Source: Phycisphaerales bacterium
Lineage (GTDB): Bacteria; Planctomycetota; Phycisphaerae; Phycisphaerales; UBA1924
Reading direction: 5' to 3'
NCBI GenBank assembly: GCA_030149165.1
Contig: JASBRY010000009.1
Span: 806,001-870,000 of the forward strand
Length of the DNA stretch: 64,000 nucleotides
Shown: piece by piece, positions 57,790 through 64,000 of the stretch
Position numbering within the stretch: position 1 is the first letter of the stretch
Layout of the letters: each line of letters opens with the position of its first letter
Notes under the pieces: generated by a model
The model's database searches: none
What the model was told of the DNA's origin: nothing
Seen by the model: only the letters and a program-made list of their open reading frames with translations
Program-made: the position numbers and the translations under genes

Positions 57790-58908
57790 TCAGGATTGTG
57801 TGCTTGGCTCAGGGTCCCAGACTTCGTTGATGTCTTGACCATCGCAGATCCTGCGGATATTGAGGTACGCGAGGGTCGAGGAGCAGAACAGCAGGCTGAG
57901 GACATATCCGGCGACGATGAGTTGGAGCGCTGATCGCGCGAGTGTGATGATGCGGTGGGCGACGGGTTCGGTGGCGCTCATGTCCTCGGTTCCGATGAGC
58001 ACGCGTCGTCCGGCGTCGTTGGTGAGTGTCGAGGTGAGTCCATCCGCGAGTTCGATCGACCATCCGGCGAGGGTCGCGACGATGGTGGTGATTGTGGTGC
58101 CGAGGATCACGAGGATGAGTGTGTAGAGGCCGAGTCGGATGGGGCGTGCGATGATGTAGGCGTAGGCGCGTTGGAGTGCGTCGAAGCCGTCGGTTCCTTC
58201 AATCGCGAGTGCGGAGATGGAGAGTGGGAGCGTGAGGATGTGGAGGGTGAGGATGCACGCGATGAGGATGGAGATGAGCAGCGCGAGGATGTAGAGGATC
58301 CCGCCGAGGATGTTGACGACTGGGAGTCCGAGCGGGAGTCCGAGGATCGTGACGAAGATGGCGAGGATGGTGATCAGCAGCAAAGGTCCGAGCGTAGTAA
58401 GCGCTGTTTGTCGGATGTTGAGGAGTGCGGCGGTGAGGGCACCGATGGTGTCGGTGTGGCGGCCGTGGGCGTACTGGATGCTCGCGGAGCGTGTGATGGC
58501 GAATCCGAAGATTCCGAGCACGAGCAGGAGGGGGATGAGCAGCGCGGCGCTGATCCATGGGGATTCGGTGAGCTGGAGTGTGTAGAAGCGTGCGGTGTGG
58601 GCGAGTCGTTCGATGAACACGCTGGGATTGAGCGACATCATGGAGGCGAGGACGGATTCGAAGCCTTGAGCAGGGGCGATGGAGTCTTCGACGGGTTGGG
58701 CGGAGAAGATGAGTTCGTGGAGGGCGCTGACGAGGACGATGAGGAACGCGGCCATGGTTCCGAGGAGCCAACGGGGTGGGGCGAAGGCCATCGCGGGGGC
58801 TTTGAGGAGGGTTGGCCAGAGGAGTCCGGCGGTGAGGTCTTCGAGCAGGACGCGGGGTTCGCGTGTGGAGCTCGGATGGGGGGGATTTGGTGATGGATGC
58901 GTGCTCAT
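57790..58908 (-). CDS. Polytopic membrane protein of unknown function
   Basis: 372 residues. A Pro/Ser-rich N-terminal tail leads to about six membrane helices, including WLLGTMAAFLIVLVSALHEL, SAALLIPLLLVLGIFGFAI and a long hydrophobic region at 190-240. C-terminal tail DGQDINEVWDPEPS is acidic. The pattern ALAIEGTDGFDALQRAYAYIIARPIRLGLYTLIL resembles the central helices of glycerophosphoryl-diester-phosphodiesterase-like membrane proteins, but no catalytic site was seen. Function unknown. Confidence 0.7.
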   Translation of the reverse strand: MSTHPSPNPPHPSSTREPRVLLEDLTAGLLWPTLLKAPAMAFAPPRWLLGTMAAFLIVLVSALHELIFSAQPVEDSIAPAQGFESVLASMMSLNPSVFIERLAHTARFYTLQLTESPWISAALLIPLLLVLGIFGFAITRSASIQYAHGRHTDTIGALTAALLNIRQTALTTLGPLLLITILAIFVTILGLPLGLPVVNILGGILYILALLISILIACILTLHILTLPLSISALAIEGTDGFDALQRAYAYIIARPIRLGLYTLILVILGTTITTIVATLAGWSIELADGLTSTLTNDAGRRVLIGTEDMSATEPVAHRIITLARSALQLIVAGYVLSLLFCSSTLAYLNIRRICDGQDINEVWDPEPSTQS

Positions 58909-58965
58909 TGCATGATGCTACACGATGGAGGTTGCTTTGGCGCGTCGGATGGACGATGATGGGGT

Positions 58966-59862
58966 ATGAAGAAAGCCGTGTGGATCTGGATTGTGCGTGT
59001 GATTTCGCTGTGTGTGCTCGGACCGATCGCTGGGGGGCTGATGAGCTCGATGCGCGGAGCGGATGGCTCTGGGTATGCAACGGCGCTGGTTTCGGGTTCG
59101 CTGATCGGCGGCGTGTTTGCGCTCATCGGGGTGTTCTTCCTCGCGATGGTGGGTGGGATTCTCGCGACGAAGATGGTTTCGCTGCGTGAGGGGGTGCTCA
59201 ATGTTGGTCTCGTCGTTGCGTGGGGCGCGTGGGGGATGGGGCAGGTCGGCGAGGCGCTCCGGAGTGCGCCTGGGAGCGGATCGTTGGTGATGCTCGCGAT
59301 TGAGGGCGCGATCGTGGTCGTGCTTGGATTGTGGGTGCTGATGGTGTTGACTAAGGCATCGAGGGATGCGTTTGAGCACGATGACTGTGTGCGGCTGTCG
59401 GGGATCGTCATTGGTGAGATGAAATCGAATCTTGGAGCGCAGGGACTGCTTGTGGGTGTGGGGCTGGTGGTTTCGATGGTGCTGGTGTGGTTGCAGGTGC
59501 AGAATGATTTGTCGGGGCAGTCTGTGTGGGGCGGGTTTGTCGGTGCGGTGGTTGCGGGGGTTGCGGGTGGGTTCGTGCTCAAGAATCATGCGCTCAAGAA
59601 TGAACGATCGATGGAGCCTGACCTGTCGCTGGTGCCTGTGATATTGGGGGTGATGTTGGGCGCAGTGGTTGGACCGATCGTGTCGATGGCGATTCCGGGT
59701 GGGGGGAAGATTCTGGATGCGATCGCTTCTGGAGAGGCGCCGGGATGGATGTTGATGTCCTCGCTCGGATGGGTTGGGGGTGCGTTGATTGGCACTCCGT
59801 TGGGGTATTCGTGGGTGGAATCGTCGGTGGCGCGTCAGCAAGCGGCACACGCGTCGGCGTGA
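58966..59862 (+). CDS. Polytopic membrane protein of unknown function
   Basis: 298 residues and about eight membrane helices. It begins directly with a helix (VWIWIVRVISLCVLGPIAGGLM), and Gly-rich helices predominate (VLGPIAGG, VISLIGG-type, VVGPIVSMAIPGGG). Two soluble loops are short. No signature recognised; no homologue family named. It is divergent from the 372-residue membrane protein across 57 bases and ends 28 bases before a tandem repeat. Confidence 0.7.
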   Translation: MKKAVWIWIVRVISLCVLGPIAGGLMSSMRGADGSGYATALVSGSLIGGVFALIGVFFLAMVGGILATKMVSLREGVLNVGLVVAWGAWGMGQVGEALRSAPGSGSLVMLAIEGAIVVVLGLWVLMVLTKASRDAFEHDDCVRLSGIVIGEMKSNLGAQGLLVGVGLVVSMVLVWLQVQNDLSGQSVWGGFVGAVVAGVAGGFVLKNHALKNERSMEPDLSLVPVILGVMLGAVVGPIVSMAIPGGGKILDAIASGEAPGWMLMSSLGWVGGALIGTPLGYSWVESSVARQQAAHASA

Positions 59863-59890
59863 ACTCACAGATAGGGTAATAAGGCATATT

Positions 59891-59960
59891 GAGGCTGGTT
59901 TCTCGAGACTGGTTTCTTGAGACTGGGTTCTTGAGAATGGGTTCTTGAGAATGGGTTTCG
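59891..59960. repeat. Five tandem copies of a 14-bp repeat
   Basis: Five units of consensus GAGAMTGGKTTCTT, from 59891 to 59960: the first and last are imperfect, units 2-4 differ from each other by one base. The array lies 102 bases before the folE2 start. No T-run follows; it is not a CRISPR (no spacers). Confidence 0.9.
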
Positions 59961-60061
59961 ATTGGTGCGTCCGTCTAGAATGGTGTACGAACTCAGTGCG
60001 GCGTGGATAGTCGCGGCTGGCGCTGACTTACTGATCCGAATACCAACGCTTGGAGCACAGC

Positions 60062-60931
60062 TTGTCTTGTACAACCGATTGTAATCACGGGACTTCCAAT
60101 CAAACTGGCAGCGAATCCGAACCCAAGGCGACGACTGCGGCGGGGATGCCTGATGTGCAGGGGACGCAGGACGATCGGATGGTCGCGATCGATAAAGTCG
60201 GGGTGAAAGAGGTGGTCTATCCGATGCGTCTGGCGACGCGGGATGGGGACGAGCAGACGGCGGTCGCGACGATCAACATGTATGTGGCGCTGCCTCAGGA
60301 GAAGAAGGGGACGCACATGTCGCGTTTCCTTGAGGTGCTCAACGAGCATCAGTGCTCGCCTTTCCGTCCGGAGGACATCCCGACGATCACGCGTGCGATC
60401 AAGGAGCGGCTCAACGCGAGCGAGGCGCACTTTGAGGCGTCGTTTACTTACTTTATCGAGAAGCCTGCGCCGGTGACTGGGCAGAAGGGCTTGATGAACT
60501 ACGAGGTGACATTCGAGTGCACGGCGAACAGTCACGAGGATTTCGTGATGCGTGTCGCTGCGCCGGCGACGAGCTTGTGTCCATGCTCGAAGGAGATCTC
60601 GGAGTATGGGGCGCACAACCAGCGCTGCCGGATCGAGGCGGCGGTGCGGACCGATGGGTTTATGTGGATCGAGGATCTGGTCGAGCAGCTTGAAGCGGCG
60701 GCGAGTCATCCGGTCTACGCGGTCCTCAAGCGTCCTGATGAGAAGTATGTGACTGAGAAGGCGTACGAGAATCCGAAGTTCGTTGAGGACATCATCCGCG
60801 ATCTGGCGCTGGCTTTGAATAACGATGATCGCGTGGTGCAGTACGCGATTTCGTCGGAGAACTTTGAGTCGATCCACTCGCATAATGCGTACGCGGAGAT
60901 CGAGCGGGACAAGCGTCAAAATCCGGCTTGA
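60062..60931 (+). CDS. folE2: GTP cyclohydrolase FolE2
   Basis: 289 residues. Type IB GTP cyclohydrolase, makes dihydroneopterin triphosphate for folate and queuosine. Conserved parts: VVYPMRLATRDGDEQTAVATINMYVALP, LEVLNEHQ, and the metal site in SLCPCSKEISEYGAHNQRC. Start is TTG at 60062 with GGAG at 60052-60055 (six-base spacing); the frame continues to 60050 without a better site. FolE2 tolerates several metals, and in other bacteria it is Zur-induced under zinc limitation, but no Zur box was seen. Monocistronic with a tandem repeat upstream. Confidence 0.92.
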   Translation: MSCTTDCNHGTSNQTGSESEPKATTAAGMPDVQGTQDDRMVAIDKVGVKEVVYPMRLATRDGDEQTAVATINMYVALPQEKKGTHMSRFLEVLNEHQCSPFRPEDIPTITRAIKERLNASEAHFEASFTYFIEKPAPVTGQKGLMNYEVTFECTANSHEDFVMRVAAPATSLCPCSKEISEYGAHNQRCRIEAAVRTDGFMWIEDLVEQLEAAASHPVYAVLKRPDEKYVTEKAYENPKFVEDIIRDLALALNNDDRVVQYAISSENFESIHSHNAYAEIERDKRQNPA

Positions 60932-61051
60932 ATCTGGGTTTAAATTCGGGTGATTTGCATTTGATTGGAAGTTGATCCCGAACAGTTGATTGGGCCGATC
61001 GTGTACCATGATGGGGGTTGTGGTTCAACGCGTTGGGTCTGGTTGGCGGTG

Positions 61052-63478
61052 ATGATGCGGGCTGTGTATAAGCTCATTCCGAGTATGTTCCATCGACGGC
61101 TGGTGCTGTTGATGGCGGCGGTGTGTCTGGGGTTCGCGGGGTTGCTTTCGCGGATGTTCTGGATGACGGTGGTGGAGGGGGACTCGGCGCGGGCGCTTGC
61201 GGAGTCGAGATTGATCCGGCGCACATGGCTGCCGACGACGCGGGGGCGGGTGCTGGATCGGACGGGACGCGTGCTGGCGTATGACCAGGCGAGTTATGAT
61301 GTCGCGATTGATTATCCGGTGCTCAGCGGCGAGTGGGCGCTGACACGCGCGAAGCGGTATGCACGCAAGGCGCATCGGGATCGGTGGGATCTCTATGACG
61401 ATCGGGAGCGGGACGCGATCGTCGAGAACTATCGGAAGATTTATCAGCAGCATGTCGAGGCGTCGCTGCGGACGATCGCGGCGTACACGGGGGTGGGGCT
61501 CGAAGATGTTCACGCGAAGCGTGACGAGATCGTGGATCGGATCGAGGGGCAGTATCGACAGCTCGTTGAAGCACGCGTGCGCAATGATGTGCAGGAGCGC
61601 GAGCGTCAGGGGTTTGCGGTTACGGATCGCGATCTGGACCGGTTCGTCAAGAAGGCATCGCAGAAGATCAGGGAGCAGACGATCGCGCATCCGGTTGTGG
61701 AGGGTGTTCGCGATGCCGTGGGCTTTGAGCTGATGCGGATGACAACGCGTGAAGTTCCGGCGATGACTTATGTGGATGGTGGAGAGGCGGCGCTGGATGA
61801 GTTGATCCCGCTGTTTCCTGGGATGGAGATCACGGACAACACTCGGCGTGTGTATCCGTTTGAATCGCAGGCGGTGATTTTGGATCGTTCGAGCTTCCCG
61901 CTTCCATTGCGGAGTGATGAATCGGTGCGCGTGCGTGTGAATGATCTGGGGGGATTGATTCTGGGGCGCGTGCGCGACAGCGTGTACAAGGAAGACGCGG
62001 ATCGGAGACGGGATGCGATCGAGTCTGATAGTTGGCTGCGACAGGTGGCTTTGACTGAGGAAGGCGTGGATCGTGGGCGTTACCGCGAGCACGATCGGGT
62101 GGGGCATACGGGAATCGAAGCGGCGATGGAGCATCGCTTGCGTGGATTGCGTGGATTGCGGACAGAGCATCTACAGACGCGCGGCGTGAGTGAGATCCCT
62201 CCCGATCCGGGTCAGGATGTGACGCTGACGATTGATATGGCGCTGCAGGCGCGGATTCGCGCGGTGCTTGATCCATCGGTGGGGTTGACGAGGGTGCAGC
62301 CTTGGCATGAAAACGAGTACATGGCGCTGGGGACGGAGCTTGACGCGGCGGCGGTGGTGCTCGAGGTCGCGACGGGGGAGATACTCGCGATGGTGTCGAC
62401 TCCTGTCGCGCCGAGGGATGGGGATTGGGGTCGGTTGGGGCTCACAAGTGATGACGCGGTTGCGCGTTTTCTTGAGGAGCGTTCGCCTTATGTGAATCGC
62501 GCGATTAGTAAGCCGTACCAGCCGGGATCGGTGGCGAAGGCGTTGGTGCTGTGCGGCGCGAGCAAGCTTGGGATGTACGCGGAGGGTGAGCGGATCGAGG
62601 CGACGGGCTCGTTGTATCCGGATCAGCCGACGATGTTGCGGTCTTGGATCTTCCGCAAGTATCCTGGGATGACGCATTACGATCAGTTGGGGAGGCATCC
62701 CGATGGTGCGGATGCGTTGATGGTGTCTTCTAATGTGTTCTTCTTCACGCTTGGTCAGCGGCTGGGTCCAATGGGGATCGACGAGGTGTACTCGATGTTC
62801 GGGGTTGGGGTTCCGATCGAGCTTGGGATTGGTTCGTCATGGGCGGGATCGACTGGGGTGTTTGATGGTGAGGGTGGGACGCTCCCGATCAGTCCTGAGG
62901 ATGCGATCCAGATGGGGATCGGTCAGGGACCGATTACCTGGACACCTTTGCACGCGGCAGATTCGTACGCGACGATTGCACGCGGTGGGTTCATGATGAA
63001 ACCGAGGGTGATCCGTGGTGGTGGGATGCCTGAGGTGACGAATATTGGGGTGCCGGGTTGGGCGATCCGCGACACGCTCAAGGGGTTGTTCGAGGTGGTG
63101 AACAACTCGGAGTTCGGGACAGGGGAGCATGTGACTTATGACATGCTGCGCGATCCGGTGTTCAATGTTGAAGGAGTTGATGTGTGGGGGAAGACGGGGA
63201 CGGCGACTTCATCGCCGTTGGTGATGGATCCTGATGGGGATGGTCCGATGAAGGCGCGGGTCGTCCGCAAGGGGGATCACTCGTGGTATGTGACGCTTGT
63301 GGGGCGCGAGGGCGCGGCGCCAGAGTACGCGGTCGCGGTGGTGGTGGATTATGGTGGATCGGGGGCGCGGGTTTCGGGGGCGATCAACAATCAGGTGATC
63401 CGGGCGCTGGTGGATGAGGGGTATCTGCCGGATGTTGATGGTGATGGTGGGGATTCGGTAGCGGGGGTGGGGCCTTGA
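61052..63478 (+). CDS. mrdA: Penicillin-binding protein 2 (elongasome transpeptidase)
   Basis: 808 residues, longer than the roughly 630 of E. coli PBP2. A short cytoplasmic start and one membrane helix (VLLMAAVCLGFAGLL) lead to a dimerisation domain opened by TTRGRVLDRTGRVLAYD. An Arg/Glu-rich helical insertion of about 130 residues (90-220) is extra. The transpeptidase motifs are intact: SVAK (Ser493), SSN (559-561), KTG (714-716). The next gene is rodA, so it forms the usual PBP2-RodA pair for lateral wall synthesis. It indicates peptidoglycan in this organism. Start chosen at ATG 61052; GTG/TTG alternatives lie upstream. Confidence 0.9.
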   Translation: MMRAVYKLIPSMFHRRLVLLMAAVCLGFAGLLSRMFWMTVVEGDSARALAESRLIRRTWLPTTRGRVLDRTGRVLAYDQASYDVAIDYPVLSGEWALTRAKRYARKAHRDRWDLYDDRERDAIVENYRKIYQQHVEASLRTIAAYTGVGLEDVHAKRDEIVDRIEGQYRQLVEARVRNDVQERERQGFAVTDRDLDRFVKKASQKIREQTIAHPVVEGVRDAVGFELMRMTTREVPAMTYVDGGEAALDELIPLFPGMEITDNTRRVYPFESQAVILDRSSFPLPLRSDESVRVRVNDLGGLILGRVRDSVYKEDADRRRDAIESDSWLRQVALTEEGVDRGRYREHDRVGHTGIEAAMEHRLRGLRGLRTEHLQTRGVSEIPPDPGQDVTLTIDMALQARIRAVLDPSVGLTRVQPWHENEYMALGTELDAAAVVLEVATGEILAMVSTPVAPRDGDWGRLGLTSDDAVARFLEERSPYVNRAISKPYQPGSVAKALVLCGASKLGMYAEGERIEATGSLYPDQPTMLRSWIFRKYPGMTHYDQLGRHPDGADALMVSSNVFFFTLGQRLGPMGIDEVYSMFGVGVPIELGIGSSWAGSTGVFDGEGGTLPISPEDAIQMGIGQGPITWTPLHAADSYATIARGGFMMKPRVIRGGGMPEVTNIGVPGWAIRDTLKGLFEVVNNSEFGTGEHVTYDMLRDPVFNVEGVDVWGKTGTATSSPLVMDPDGDGPMKARVVRKGDHSWYVTLVGREGAAPEYAVAVVVDYGGSGARVSGAINNQVIRALVDEGYLPDVDGDGGDSVAGVGP

Positions 63479-64000
63479 GTACTTACACGAGAGATCCGGT
63501 TTGGGTGCGCGCGATCCGTGGAGCGGGGTGGAGTGATCAATCCGTATGGAGCGCGGTGAAGTTCATGAACGCGGCATGGTTCACGCTCATCGCTTCGCTT
63601 GTGCTGACACTGATCGGGATCTACTCGATTGACCTCGCGGAGGGGAGCGTGGGGGCGGCTTCGTCGAGTGGCGGGGGACTCGCGGCGGAAGCGATGAAGC
63701 AGGTGGTGTTCCTGATTGTGGGGTTGATGGCGTGTGTGGTGATCGCGCTGCCTCACTACAAGGTGGTGGGGTTGTTTTCTGTATTGATGTATCTGGTGGG
63801 GTTGGGGCTGTTGATTTTCTTGTTGGTTCCCGGCGTTCCGAGTTGGTTGGTGACTCCGCGGAACGGAGCGAAGGCGTGGATCAATCTTGGGGTTGCGGAC
63901 TTCCAACCATCGGAAGTGATGAAGATCGCGTTTGTGCTGTTGGTGGCGCGGTACATGCGGTATCGCTCGGCGCATCGGCAGTTCAAGGGGTTGATTGTGC
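63475..64000 (+). CDS. rodA: RodA/FtsW-family lipid II polymerase, partial
   Basis: The gene runs off the right edge; 175 residues are visible. TTG start at 63475 overlaps the PBP2 stop (TTGA). The first membrane helix is preceded by a cytoplasmic tail. The visible part includes NAAWFTLIASLVLTLIGIYSI and the SEDS hallmark NGAKAWINLGVADFQPSEVMKIAFV. RodA polymerises glycan strands with PBP2. The PBP2 pairing makes RodA, not FtsW, the more likely identity. Confidence 0.87.
   Translation, partial: MSTYTRDPVWVRAIRGAGWSDQSVWSAVKFMNAAWFTLIASLVLTLIGIYSIDLAEGSVGAASSSGGGLAAEAMKQVVFLIVGLMACVVIALPHYKVVGLFSVLMYLVGLGLLIFLLVPGVPSWLVTPRNGAKAWINLGVADFQPSEVMKIAFVLLVARYMRYRSAHRQFKGLIV

Noticed and set aside
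57955-58893. 312-codon plus-strand frame
   Set aside because: Antisense to the 372-residue membrane protein, almost only Glu/Gly/Asp, without motifs.
59891-59960. CRISPR array
   Set aside because: Units are contiguous, 14 bp, without spacers; no cas genes.

Overview
The window is a gene-dense bacterial chromosome segment that looks like a member of the Planctomycetota, class Phycisphaerae (order Phycisphaerales). The evidence is a PEP-CTERM-like C-terminal sorting signal ending in RRRR, a secreted metalloprotease ending in a dockerin-like repeat and a terminal GC(P), small membrane proteins carrying C-x2-CGY-x-L-x-GL/CPEC zinc ribbons, planctomycete-type pseudopilins and STN-domain proteins, and ordinary Gram-negative envelope genes (lpxA, flgH, PBP2/RodA). 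No rRNA, IS element, prophage or CRISPR array was seen.

Layout. 0-6 kb: rplU with a structured leader, an M28 lipoprotein peptidase, a secreted protein broken by an in-frame stop, icd, an AT-rich two-gene Panacea-type toxin-antitoxin candidate, and a PEP-CTERM protein. 6-14 kb: a DUF2959 lipoprotein, then a long minus-strand housekeeping operon lipB-M28/PDZ-groES-yjdM-aroA-thyA-glycosyltransferase. 14-22 kb: a plus-strand operon lpxA-MBL-methyltransferase-rsfS-aroB, then a ParA ATPase fused to a glycogen-binding (CBM48/AMPK-beta) domain, a 500-residue partner, and convergent clpX. 22-26.5 kb: small membrane and unknown proteins, a YeiB/DUF418 protein with an inserted zinc ribbon, and a HAD phosphatase. 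26.5-35 kb: dnaG-rpoD, a NatAB-type ABC exporter, a DUF899 protein, prfA and a pseudopilin. 35-43 kb: putA, ribF, and the flagellar rod/ring operon flgF-flgG-flgA-flgH. 43-52 kb: zinc-ribbon proteins, an esterase, an NrnA-like DHH phosphoesterase overlapping a DPPY methyltransferase, tRNA-Thr(CGT), an M43 protease and other secreted proteins. 52-64 kb: mutS, a tetR-trxA pair sharing an operator-like sequence, truB, two membrane proteins, folE2, and PBP2-rodA running off the right edge.

How the genes work together. Most of the window is core metabolism and information processing: translation (rplU, prfA, rsfS, truB), replication, transcription and repair (dnaG, rpoD, mutS), proteostasis (clpX, groES, trxA), the shikimate pathway (aroA, aroB), folate and thymidylate (folE2, thyA), lipoate (lipB), flavins (ribF), proline catabolism (putA), cell-wall elongation (PBP2, rodA) and the flagellum. 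Genes overlap by 4 bp in several operons, indicating translational coupling.

The most interesting items are the ParA-CBM48 fusion with its ParA/MinD-like degenerate partner (no parB beside it), the Panacea antitoxin with a two-helix membrane partner driven by a near-consensus promoter that contains a palindrome, a matched pair of operator-like sites in front of tetR and trxA, and an abrupt change of strand GC skew near 42.0 kb that does not follow gene orientation. All functions are assigned by reading motifs; no database search was run.
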